From the NCBI GenBank assembly GCA_035041965.1, contig JAPYMA010001609.1, positions 1 through 64,000 of the forward strand: a DNA stretch of 64,000 nt, in the 5' to 3' direction. The notes under the pieces are model-generated. The model ran no database searches. It was not told the origin of the DNA and worked only from the letters and a program-made list of their open reading frames with translations. The translations under genes were made by a program, and so were the position numbers. Positions 13,742 through 24,774 of the stretch are shown here, piece after piece. Within the stretch, counting starts at the first letter, position 1, and every line of letters starts with the position of its first letter. Source of the stretch: Anisakis pegreffii (taxonomy: Eukaryota > Nematoda > Chromadorea > Rhabditida > Anisakidae).

Positions 13742-14463
13742 CACGTTTAATCTCCTGCAGAGAGAAGCTAAAATCTCGAAATTTTCAAATGCTTTAGGGT
13801 TTTAAGGGTGTTAAAAGAGTTATGAAGTAGTCAACTGTTATTCAAGTGTTTTATTCAAGCGAAAAGTTCCTTCTCAAGAGTGTTCTGAAGTAAATTCGTT
13901 GTGTCTGTGTCGTCGTTCGTTGGTATTCGTCTAGAATATTTCTTTTAATATTAATCACGTCCAACATTTTTTATTTTCGTAAATCTCCACGGCAGTGTCA
14001 TGCATTTGTTACATTTTAATTGTAAGTATTATGCTCTCAAAACGGTGTGAGCTTGAATCACGTTGAAACTTTCCGTAAATAACGAATTAATCCTGTTTGT
14101 AGCCATTTATCAAGATTGCGTTTCCTCTAGTCTGGTAAGCATGAATTGATCAGGTGTGTTTCGATGTGAGGAAAATGGTAATTAGCAGTATTGGCTTGAA
14201 CTCTGAACATTCGACAGTGTCTGTTTATTTTCGAAACTCATGCTAAATAATTAGGAGGGTTCGTTTTGGAGAGCTTCAACTATCGAATTGTAAATAACCT
14301 TGTGATAATGACTCAGTTTTGTGTCGTTCAGTTGGTCGTCCACTTAGTCGTATCATTGCCTAATGATCAAGATTTTTACAGTTGTCACTGTGCATATGGG
14401 CATCGTTTATGGTACGAAAATCGGTGATTACTTGAGCGATAGCTGTGTATTGACGGTGTGCAG
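13742..14463. other. 5' flank of the poly(A) polymerase gene
   Basis: This stretch is AT-rich with no coding exon that I can support. It presumably holds promoter sequence for the plus-strand gene that starts at 14464 and, with the tRNA, separates two divergently transcribed genes. Confidence 0.4.
14456..14463 (+). promoter_or_regulatory. Possible spliced-leader acceptor at the poly(A) polymerase start
   Basis: The bases 'ggtgtgcag' end exactly at the ATG at 14464. An AG acceptor directly abutting a start codon, with no upstream coding exon in frame, is typical of nematode trans-splicing. The same arrangement appears at 24764 on the minus strand. This is inferred from sequence only. Confidence 0.4.
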
Positions 14464-17400
14464 ATGGCGATGATGCTGATAGGGTCAACTCAAATTGAGC
14501 GAATTTCAGATGCAATGGGTAAGCATTTCAGAATCACTGCAGTCAGCAGCATACTTTTACAGAGAGCAAACATTTTAGAACGAGTCATGAAAGAGATATT
14601 AATCATAGGTATTCTGAAAAGTTATTACTTTCAAGACTTCAACCAATTGAGTACCTTAGTTATATGCAACGGTTCTTGAAATTGCCAAAATGAAGCTTTT
14701 TTTAAGGGGTTACAACTGTGAAAACATTCTTACCAACGTATCACCTTATCAGAAAACAAATGCAGTTATTCAAGGAGGAATACGATGAATTGAATCGAAC
14801 GATACTAGAATACTGGCACAGTCAACGAATGGTAATGAAGCGTTTTGAGAGGAATGCTTCTGAATTTCCCACATTTCAATAATCTATCAGTAATTGTTCT
14901 GTTGTTCAATCGTTAAACATTTAATCCGTTAAAATTTGTCGTCAGCGAATGTGTTGGCTGTTGGACTTCGCGGCACTTCTGAATAATATCTTTTGAAATT
15001 ATTGAGTCTAGAGCCAAACATCCTTGATTATGAAACAGCTGATCTGAAGGCTAATGAAACATGAGTTTATAACTGTTTTTCAGAATATCTCTGAAATCGA
15101 ACGACGAGTGCGTGTAGTCGAGGAACTTACGTTACTCACCAGTAAGGTTAATTCATTTATCAATAAACCATTTTACTATTCCGCAATAACAAAAATGCAC
15201 TGCGTATCATTTACCAAGGCCTAATTCGTTAGCGCACTGAAACCTTACGGACGCATGCAACAGGCCAAAAGTATCACACATCGCAGAAATTTGTTTATTC
15301 GGAATCTTCAACACACTCAAGTACAAATGATGGTTTGCCTACTTCTACGGCATCTTTCAAAAAAAAATCTGTACCAATCACACGATTACAACTTCTAACG
15401 GATTCTTGCGAATCATTACATTAACGAATTTTATAGTGCATTAAGGAAAAAATAAACCATTGAAGTGAATGGATTGGATTATAGGTTTGTCCGTCGGGAA
15501 GACTAATTCTGATGGGTTCAACGGTCACACAGTGTGGTTTATCAACGTGTGATTTGGATTTGTGTCTTGCAATATATCGAAAGAAATTAGGATATGATCG
15601 TGACAGGCAGTTAGTTGACTACTTGATTGTAATGCATGTTAATATCGCAGTGGTTTATTTTTTCATTAATGCAACATAGAATTCCTATCCGAGGCGAACG
15701 AGAAACGTTCTTACTGGATCAAATATTGTATTTCGATTTTGAGAAGTTGATTCCGAAAAGCGGTTTCTTTTTGAATTGTGCTGCAGAAAAAGTCGGATAA
15801 CTGAATGTTTTGATTATTTCAACGTGTTATCAGTTATTTGCCAGCGAACACGTTGAAAACCCTACATCAATAATTCATCAGTTATTTGACCGACAATTAT
15901 GTCTCGTTTCCCAACTGGCATGATTTCTTTTTTCTGACCTCAATGCTTCACATTGTTTAACCCATTATCTACACCATTCATTTGCAATTTTTATCAGAAA
16001 TATACAGTTCTATTTCGTTAAGGTATGAAAGAGACATTCTGTCAACGCTTGAGTCGGCGCTCCAAAATTCTCAAACCAGCCGTTGCTCCATAACTTCCAT
16101 TAAATTTATTCCTGCTACGGTAGCATCCTTTGTTTCATTTTCATCGTTTTCTTAAATGAGATTCTTCGAAAGCGTTTACTGATAATGTGTAATTCCAAAT
16201 TGAGTTTCCCATTAATGTCAAAACAGATTTCCGTCGATTCAATCTTTTTGGTGGGTTCATCCTTTGCAAGAGAGATTCTCATGAAGGTTTTGAAATGTCA
16301 CATCTAAAAGAGCCACCAAACTGAAATTATACGTTTCGATATTAATTATCTGAACGCTTAGGTAGCAATATTGAAGTGTACAGTGATGGATGAACTCGGT
16401 GAAATTGAAGTGGATATCAATTGTAATAATTTGGCTGGTGTCTACAATTCATATCTTTTGCATCACTATGCGAGGTTACTCATTTTTGTCGATCGCACTA
16501 TCAGTTCAGGATTTTCGGTTGCAAAAAATTCTGCACAGATTTCGGCAAATGATTGGTCTCCCGATTTTTAGATTAGACAATCGTTTCCCAATGTTATGCA
16601 TGATAGTGAAACGATGGAGTGATGCGACCTTCATAAGTGATGCGATGAATGGATTCTTTAATAGGTTATTGTGAATAATTCTTCATTTTCCCACTACTCT
16701 GAAACATTTATTAAATATTTGTAAAACATATAATTTTAGAAGATGCATCCATGCAGTATAAGTTTGTGTCAGTTGTTGCTAGCTATATCGCATAGAAAAT
16801 GACTAACCTCCGATGAGTGAAGGGACTGACTTATTTACTACATTTCATTTTGATTTAGTCAATTCATTGTTGAACATAAATCGGTCAATTTCGTGATATT
16901 TGAGATGATCACCTTCTGGATTCATGTAAATGGTAATATGCGAGAATTGTCCCCGAATAGATGGCATATGATAATTTAAACATTTCGCATAATAACAATG
17001 CAGATACATGATAAAATGATGCAGTAGACAATCATAAATTTTCTATTCATAATTTATAGTTAAGAATTAGCTATTCTAAATAGTTAATTCTTAAATATAA
17101 ATTATGAATAGAAAATTAAGAGATTTCAAATATTCATCTTTCAGCTATTCGATAAAAATGTTAGTATTACATTTCTTGCAATGTGCTGTATGGCCACCGA
17201 TCCTTCCGAATCTACGCAAAATTGATCCGAATCGGTTCGGCGGTATTAAGTATAATGTTCCATTGGAAAAATTGCAAATTTTTGATCGATCACCTGAATT
17301 ACCACCTGGTTGGTTCATTCGTTATGAATATTGCTGTTGTTGTTGTTATGATCATTCTCTCATCTTCAGTAGATGTTTGCCTTATTTGTTACCAGTAATT

Positions 17401-18354
17401 CTTTTTCTATTTGCTATCAGTAATTATATTTGCTTTTTCTATTTGCCTTATTTGTTACCAGTAATTCTTTTTCTATTTGCTATCAGTAATTATATTTGCT
17501 TTTTCTATTTGCCTTATTTGTTACCAGTAATTCTTTTTCTATTTGCTATCAGTAATTCTTTTTGATTTCGTGTATAATATTAGTAATCGTATTTGTTATC
17601 TAATGAAACCAAATTTCGCAATGTCATCCATATAGTTCGTTATGAGTTGAAATGATTTTTGTTGTTGAGTAAAATTCAAAATTTTATAGCGTTTCGCACT
17701 CTTTCACAGTGTTGGCTAGAAATACTTTAGATATCAGTAGTATCACATCAGAACCACGTCCGTAACGCAGAATATAAGGAAAGGAAGTGTAAATGATACA
17801 AACTTGTTTAGGTCGTCGACGGAACTGTAAAACGGTTGCTGAATTGTTGATGGCGTTTTTCGATTATTATGCCAGGTTCGATTTTGAAAATCAGAAAATA
17901 TCAATGCCTCAAGCACGTGTCTTAGACAGAGAGAGACCATTTCGTGGGTGAGTAATGTTTTTAATGTTTTTTTCAATTTTGTTAGATATATAACGAGCTG
18001 TGAAATTATTTGAATTTGCAAAGTTACGCATGCAAAATGACATCTGATTCAGTGGAATTTCATCGGCGGCATGAAAGCGCTGATTTCAAATCGATTCAAG
18101 CAGTGAAAGGGCTGATTTATTGCAGTTGTAAAACACGGAATATTTTAAAATAGGAAATGTTTTAATGCATCGAAGTTTGTAGCGCAAAAGTGGAAATAGA
18201 GGGACCGTTCGATCATGAAAATACGGCAAGGACAGTGAAAAGTGAGGAATGCTTAGAGCTGATCAAAGATGCGTTTCAACGAGCATCACACGCCTATTTA
18301 GGGCCAGCACCGATCGCACCAACCTTCAACGAAATTACCACTGCTACATATTAA
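14464..18354 (+). CDS. GLD-2/TENT2-like cytoplasmic poly(A) polymerase
   Basis: This is a non-canonical nucleotidyltransferase that probably extends mRNA 3' tails in the cytoplasm. There are eleven exons: 14464-14518, 14563-14608, 14753-14831, 15084-15146, 15485-15609, 16023-16119, 16362-16474, 16572-16664, 17145-17308, 17812-17947 and 18183-18354. They give 380 residues with all phases consistent. Seen: the catalytic block LILMGSTVTQ (G92-S93), then CDLDL with D104 and D106, and the third carboxylate in EVDINCNN (D173). The central domain (LDNRFPMLCMIVKRWSDA, SYSIKMLVLHFLQC) and the PAP-associated segment (VAELLMAFFDYYARFDFE) match GLD-2/TENT2, as does the GPFDHENTARTV-type tail. The residue before the first catalytic Asp is Cys, where Ser is usual in this family. 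There is no RNA-binding domain, so a GLD-3/RNP-8-type partner would be needed. A uridylyltransferase role cannot be excluded. The 5' end rests on an ATG beside an AG acceptor. Confidence 0.93.
17378..17565 (+). repeat. 66-bp tandem repeat, about 2.8 copies, intronic
   Basis: The unit starts 'gccttatttgttaccagtaa' and recurs at about 17379, 17445 and 17511, an exact 66-base period with almost identical copies. It lies in intron 9 of the poly(A) polymerase gene, just after the donor at 17309. Because 66 is a multiple of three, the copies stay open and would encode a hydrophobic 22-residue repeat if the intron were retained. The family match skips it. Confidence 0.85.
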
Positions 18355-20229
18355 TCGAAATGATCTAGAAAGGGTCTTAAGGCAATCATCTGCACTGAAA
18401 TCACTTATTCTCTTGCGCGATTTTGAAATTGAAAATCATTTAGTATTTAAACATCCCAGAATATCAGTGATTAATATGAGAATATCAATTTACCTAATCA
18501 TTTGCAATTGTTCATTCAGTAACCGATATGTATCAGTAATCAGGCAATCGTAATTCCAATTGCTATTTTGATATCTTTCGTTTTTCGTGTATTGCAATGC
18601 CGATGTCTTTCGTTTGTGTTCCAAAGAACGTCGTTCTTCTCTCTCAATACTTTGCTCATTTGCTTGTAATATCGGTTCGTTGTGTTGATGGAACCGTAAG
18701 TAAAATTATGAATTTGCTACATTATTTGATCGCATAGTCCCGGGTATTTCTCTGTTACTTATCGAATCATTTATTCAGAATCACTAATTAGGGATCAGTG
18801 AAATTATTATCGTTCAGAATCAAATTTTCTCAGTCATATGCATCATTTCGTCGAGAGTTGAAAAGCGATTGCACGATGCATTATTGCTTATATGCATTCA
18901 TGTCATTTATCTCGTTGACAATGTTGTATTCCACTTTGAAACATTCAGTCTTTTAACGTTTTCATTTTTGCGATAAATTTGTCAGTTTTTGTTACATATT
19001 TATTATTGTTTTTTATGTTCATTTTTTCCATTTCTCACTTTATAGTTTGCGGTCAGTTTTTTCACTTTGTCAATTCATTTTTCAATTGATTTCCCTGATT
19101 TGAAGTGATTAATATAAGAGTTGCTCAGAAATGGTTGCTGAAGTATTGAAAATTACGTCAGTAAGTATTGTTTATGTGAAAGGATTTCGGGCATTCATAT
19201 TTGTATTGATGACGTGCGATTGTAGTCGAGTTATTATTCAATTGAATCAAGGTTTTTTGTTTAATTACGATGCGTTCGTTGTAAATATGGAAAGTATGAC
19301 GTTTCGTGTATCTGCACTTTGCATTGCTTTCTCGCTGTCTTTCGTTTTTCATTTGGAAAATTTCCTTGCCCTCCCACAGCTCTTTGCTCATTTGCATTCA
19401 GAATCTAGGATTTTTTCTGTGTTTTATGGCTGTAATGTCTCATTTGCTATGTCACCGTCGAGATTCAACGCTGCTTTAGCCACCCAACCACCGGTCACCC
19501 ATCATCGATGTGGGGATGGAGACAGGCAAACATTTCCTAAATTTATAATTGGAATGCAAAATTGAACGATCCAAAATTTATATGTCCGAAATTGTCGTCA
19601 CTTATTCTCAAGTGAATGTTTATCATTTGTGCTGGAATGGCAGTTTTTTGCTGCCGACGCTTCTGGTCATCATTTGATTTATTGTCGATAAAACTATTCA
19701 CATTTGATGTTTCTTAGTTGTTAATTACCAATAAATTGTTTGCAGACAACGCATTCGAATTGACTTGCAACATTCGATTATTGATGCGACAAGCAATCAT
19801 TGATATGACACTCAAAGAAGTAGTAGATACTCTGAAAATATTTCCAATTCAAAACAAAACTTTAGAAGTTTGGCAGATTTAATCAACGTTCATTGATCCA
19901 GTGAATGACTTGTACGGATCCAACGAGAATCAGAATGAGATCCTCCAATTTACTATAATTACGGTAATTAGGTTAAATTAGAGTAGAAAAAAAGGAAGAC
20001 AAAATTGAAATTTTTTTTGGTCACACGAGTTGTTCAACAAATTTCATTCCGACCATCATTTTCCATCCATATTAGTGTTTCTCGTGAAACCGGTTTGTAA
20101 TTAACATCATTTTGAACAGATGAGTCAGTCCATTGAAAGTAGACAGTTTACGAAGATGACAATGTAGAAGTATCGCCATTTAAGTTTCAATGGATTTCAG
20201 AGTATCAATGGACGTTTGATGAAACAATT
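18355..20229. other. Intergenic, one weak exon-like segment
   Basis: This lies between two plus-strand genes. A short open segment (about 19745-19881) follows a 'tttgcag' acceptor and ends in TAA. A mini-exon encoding MVAEVLKITS with a perfect GTAAGT donor lies at 19131-19160. I could not join them in a single frame, so no gene is called. Confidence 0.35.
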
Positions 20230-20233
20230 ATGA
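20208..20233 (+). promoter_or_regulatory. Two chained upstream mini-ORFs before the LACTB start
   Basis: ATG-GAC-GTT-TGA (20208-20219) is followed, with a one-base overlap, by ATG-AAA-CAA-TTA-TGA (20219-20233). The stop of the second overlaps the main ATG at 20230-20232. An acceptor-like 'ggatttcag' ends at 20200. If transcription or trans-splicing starts there, ribosomes would meet both mini-ORFs before the LACTB start, which could reduce translation. The 5' end itself is not known. Confidence 0.35.
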
Positions 20234-22613
20234 ATTTTTCAACGAATTGGCGTCGTTTTATTGCTCCATTATCGGTGGCCGGTATTGCTCTGGTGTACGA
20301 TAGCAAAAAACAGAATCTACGAAAGGATACAAACAGGAACGATCTGAATGCTAAATGTCATAAAGCATCTGAAGTTATTCAACGATTTTTAGTCAGTTCA
20401 TTCAGCATCGTTCCTTACCTCTCAAAAGAAGTTACCCTCTCAAATATTACTGCACAACCAACCATGACAATTTTTTGACTCAAATTTTAACGCTTCTAAA
20501 ATATGGCGTTATAGCAGCACTATGAAAGTTTTAGATATCATAATGAACATCAGAAATTTATTAACAAGCTGCAGTTATTTGACGTTCACCTATGCATGTA
20601 TAAGCAATTGACTAATGTCAATGACTCACATTAGTTCAATTTCAAACAATAATACTAATGACATTTTTTGAACACTTTGTGAGTTCAGCTGCAAAGTGGT
20701 GCACCAGGCGTTTCGGTTGGTGTTTCTGTGAACGGCAAATGTGTGCTGGCCAAAGGTTTCGGTTTTTCTGATGTAGAACAAATGGTGAAATGTAATGCGA
20801 ACACAGTGATGCGTATCGCAAGTATCAGTAAGTGCATAACGGCAACAATCACCGCACGACTTGTGCAAAGCAATGAACTTGAACTCGATTCGAGCATTTA
20901 TGTTAGTTAGTGCAATGGAACGTTCTCACCGTTTGCACACTTCAAATGAGCCATTTTTCGAAATAATTTTTGAAAGTCAGAGTCAGTTCATTGATACGTT
21001 GAATAGTTCTTATACATAAACATACTTAAATGGTGCATTGTTTGAATTCTTCAACCGAGAATGTGTATTTATTTTCTGTAGAAATATTTGCCCGATTATC
21101 CGAAAGCGAAATTCAAAGATGAAACATTTGACATAACGGTCCGTCAGCTGCTCTGTCACACAAGTGGTATTCGTCACTACAGAGAGGTGATCACTCCATT
21201 TTGAACTTGTCATGTGGGATGATCCAAGAATGTCAATCATTTCATGTATTGTCTAAGAACGTCAATCACATATTGTTCTCAAAATCGAGTGGTCAAGTGA
21301 TATGTCGTATATCGCTATCATCACAGATCAGACAGAGTGCCACTATGTCATACGTTAACGATGAAATTTTCAAGGAGGACCGTGAGGAGATCGAACCGGA
21401 TGTGAAAACCAATGACAAGAAGAGTAGTGATAATAATAAAAATAATAACAAGAATAAGAAAGACGGCGACATATCCGAATCAGTAACACCAGAATTTCTC
21501 AGCAACAAATCATACGAAAGCGTTGAAGACGCTCTGGAAATGTTCAAAAACGACGCACTCATTTCGAAACCTGGCACTGAGTTCAACTATAGCACTCATG
21601 GATATACTCTGCTGAGTGCCGTTCTTGAGAAAGCCGCTAAAACACCGTTCAAAGAACAAGCCAAACAGTTGTTCAATGAACTCGGTATGAATCATACAGT
21701 AGTGGATCAAAACGAACAAATCATGCCGAATAGAGCAAGGTACCAATCAAACAATGTTCTCTTAGTTTGAATTCGAAGCATTCCTTCAGCATTGCGACAC
21801 TTTCATCAAAGTCAACAAATAACGAGAGTGAATATCAACATCCACAAAGACTTTCGCCATTCAAGCGTTAAGCTATCGTTTCACAGGTACTACTATCGAG
21901 ATCGACATCATAAACTGAAAAATGTTCCCGAAGTGGATAACTCGTACAAGTGGGCTGGTGGAGGATTCCTGTCGAATGTCAATGATCTGTTGATATTCGC
22001 AAATGCCATGCTGTATAGGTTTGTTATTAAATGCTGAATGACTGAAATACCTTCACGATCAGCTCTATTGGGTGGTTTCGTTGAGTCGTCTTCAAAGAGC
22101 TCACCCAAATCGAATCTTAATGAATGCATTGATTCAACAAAGCACTGATCCATTTTGATCATGAACGTAACAATATTTCCAGATAATCAACTGTTAATTT
22201 CACCGAACTATTCCTGTCTCGTTGCGAGTTGTTTCGTAAATTTCAGCTTCCATCATTCAAGGAATGAATCACAAGTGAGCGATGATCAATCGCTACGACC
22301 GCTATTGGAGAGAGACGCTTTGAAAACGTTTTGGGAGGGCGAAGTGGACGGTAAACACGGGTTTCGGTACGGTTTAGGCTGGTATAAGAAACCGAAAACG
22401 GTCGAGTACGGCGGTGGAAACGGATGGACAAGAAATGGCTTCTGGATGCACACCGGTGCGGCGGTCGGTGCAAGTTCTGTGCTGGTGGTGAAACCGAATT
22501 TTAACGGTTCAAATACAGACGGTGTCTGTGTTGCGATCTTAGTGAACTTACACGACTGTAAAAATGTCACTCATTTAGCGTTAGAACTCGCTGAAATTTT
22601 CGAGAAACACTGA
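20230..22613 (+). CDS. lactb: LACTB-like serine beta-lactamase-fold protein
   Basis: LACTB is a metazoan member of the penicillin-binding-protein/class C beta-lactamase fold. In mammals it is a mitochondrial intermembrane-space protease/filament protein tied to lipid metabolism. The six exons are 20230-20391, 20689-20901, 21082-21186, 21327-21739, 21887-22018 and 22247-22613, giving 463 residues in frame. Seen: nucleophile motif SISK (99-102) in MRIASISK; HTSGIRHY; second motif YST (248-250) in NYSTHGYTLL; VDNSYKWAGGGFLS; and third motif HTG (410-412) in HTGAAVGASSVL. All three active-site motifs are therefore intact. Human LACTB is longer (about 547 residues). The N-terminus has a short hydrophobic stretch (PLSVAGIALVY), which may be a mitochondrial or membrane signal. 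An Asn/Lys-rich insert (about residues 188-206) lies in exon 4. Two tiny upstream ORFs precede the ATG. Confidence 0.94.
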
Positions 22614-23001
22614 ATAATTCTTAAGAGGTCGAAGTGAGCCGTATTAGTATGTCATGTTGGAATGGTAATATGAAATTTTAGGATGTTTTAGGATGTTATG
22701 GTCAACTTATTCATTTTTTCAATGATGAGGTCTTGTCGTGAAACACGATATAAATAATTAACAACGATGGATCCTTTTGACCTTTGTTCTACCCAAGTAA
22801 AACTGATAAAGAGATAGAAAGTAATTGTTTGCAAGTTTGAATAAGAATTCATTAACTTCAGTATTCCCAATGAAACAACCCTTTTGTTGTATGCAATTGT
22901 TTTGAAGGATATATTAATACTGCTTCACAATGATTAATGAATCTGAGCGAGGTGATGAATTGCTTCAACATAAAATGATGCGATATAAGAAATCAATTCT
23001 A

Positions 23002-24764
23002 TTAAAATATATTATGCACAATCTGAGCAAATATTGGAATGTTAATTTGAGTATTTACAAAGTATTCACAAAGCAAATCGTATTCTTTGAAAGCCCACGA
23101 ATTGATCACTACTCGTTCATCTTGAACACCATCAATGAGGTCGATCCAACGCTTCCGTTGAGGTATACTTTACTCAAGGAGCATTTCTGCGTTGGTTGTG
23201 CCCCAGCTCACGGCCACTGTATTCTTCGTGCGTTTTTGAGTGTATTCTCGAACGCATAACAATGCATTCGCCGAACATCCATTAAATAAGCAACACTGAA
23301 ATAAATAGTTATCGCAATCGTTGTCATACTGACTGATCCAGTGAATCGTTTCTAACGTACGCACTCAATGGTCATTATATTATGCACACGTTGATTTGAT
23401 CACAACACAACAACAAGCACTCTTGATCGCTTTGTTTGAATGAAACAGAACAATGCACTCACGTTGTGTTCGGATCATGGATTAACTTCAAATTCGTAAT
23501 TATATCGAATGAAACCAGTTCTTCGGTGGCTGGATCCACCTGCTCTTCACCTTCAAAGTATTCACCCGGTCGAACAACAACGCCACTGTAAAGCGCCGTC
23601 GAATACTTCAGAAGTTCATCAGACTCACAACACTGAACGTACAATCTGAAGCAACTCAAATGAGAATGCTCGGAAATATGCTCTGAATCAAATTTTCAAG
23701 TAAGATTTCTCAATTTGGGATACATCGTTTTTGTAACCGTGTGAACCCGTTCAGTTCACTCACAATTTTCATCATAAACGATGCAAATAAGGGAAGCATC
23801 GTGAGGTTGAGAGCTTTGGTATTGCTAGCACTCAAGCAATCTAAATAAGAGTGATTGAAGCTGAACGTGCAGTCGGGAAATAGTCAAGAATTATTACGAG
23901 GTGAGTCTCAGTGGGTTCCTTCGAAGTTTCATTTAAATGTTATCATCCATTAGTGTAAATGAACGCGTTTGTTTGTGGATGATTCATTAACTTTTTCAAT
24001 GGTTTTACATCAATTCGCATTGATGAACTGTACGGCATGCACGCATTGCGGAGGTTATCAAAGATTCTCAAAGTGAACAACTTTTAAAGAAGTGAACAAT
24101 GATCACAGCCAAAAAACGGCGGTCGGAAAGATGCAAATAAATTTACGAACGGTTGATGATAACCGATGCCCTTATCGAAGCCACCCACCCATGTATTGTT
24201 CTGGTCGCATGACTTCCTCAACGCTCGATCGTCACAATCCTGAATCATGCCACGAAAATTTCTCGGAATATTTGCTTCCAATTGGGTAGAACAAAAACGA
24301 AACGCGTAAACTGAATGAACGATTCAACCCTATTGTATTCGAACAGAAAATCGAAAACTATTCGGCTTTTGGCTTTTAACTGAATTACCGTCATTACGAA
24401 CACCTAGTCAGTTTCAGTGTCTTGATGCATAACAATGTCGGTTGTGTTTTAGAGTTCAGAGAATGTTTGCGACAGTTTAATTGCAATCGCCGAATACGTT
24501 GAAAATGAATAAAAAGCTGAAGGTGATCGACGAAGCCGATCTAAGTGGAATACTTTCTACAATAATGTATCACTGAACTCAATTCAAGCTCACCCCATAT
24601 CTCTTCTCAAAACAACTTGGTCGAATGCATATTAATGTCGGTTGCGCATTATGCCGTACTTCGAGACCGAATGGGATTTTATTTTCACCACAAAAATCGC
24701 CATTCACCTCAACGATTGAATAATAAACTGTCAGCAGCAAAGTTGTTGTCAGTGCGCATGTCAT
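23002..24764 (-). CDS. Wart-domain (hedgehog-related, warthog family) secreted protein
   Basis: This is a nematode hedgehog-related protein whose N-terminal Wart domain is secreted. In C. elegans, relatives act in cuticle formation, moulting and alae. The five exons are 24764-24594, 24239-24151, 23645-23463, 23295-23212 and 23167-23002, giving 230 residues in frame. Seen: a signal peptide (MTCALTTTLLLTVYYS, cleaved about residue 20); the Wart opening CGENKIPFGLEV (from C25); RPSCFEKRYGDC; WVGG (74-77); a CC pair (92-93) in LYVQCCESDEL; RPGEYFEGEEQV; and DVRRMHC. The cysteines are those expected for disulphides. No Hint/Hog autoprocessing domain follows, so this resembles the short WRT proteins. 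The donor of exon 2 (GTTCGT) is non-ideal, and the last exon runs past the recognisable domain. The ATG directly abuts a 'gttttacag' acceptor. Confidence 0.85.
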
Positions 24765-24774
24765 CTGTAAAACG
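24765..24774 (-). promoter_or_regulatory. Possible spliced-leader acceptor at the Wart gene start
   Basis: On the minus strand 'cgttttacag' ends immediately before the ATG that opens the signal peptide. This would leave a zero-length 5' UTR after trans-splicing, a common nematode arrangement. It could instead be the acceptor of a cis intron, but I found no upstream coding exon. Confidence 0.4.

Noticed and set aside
15681..15790. Open segment after an 'acatag' acceptor inside intron 5 of the poly(A) polymerase gene, continuing the exon 5 frame
   Set aside because: It has no donor in the phase needed for exon 6, ends in a stop, and skipping it gives a seamless CA|G junction with a correct family alignment. 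It could at most be a rare alternative 3' exon.
24084..24281. QPF-containing minus-strand segment, first considered as a YccV/hemimethylated-DNA-binding (FBXO21) domain
   Set aside because: Joining it to neighbouring exons gave a signal peptide, CGENKIPFGLEV, WVGG and a CC pair, which is a Wart domain. The YccV resemblance was superficial.
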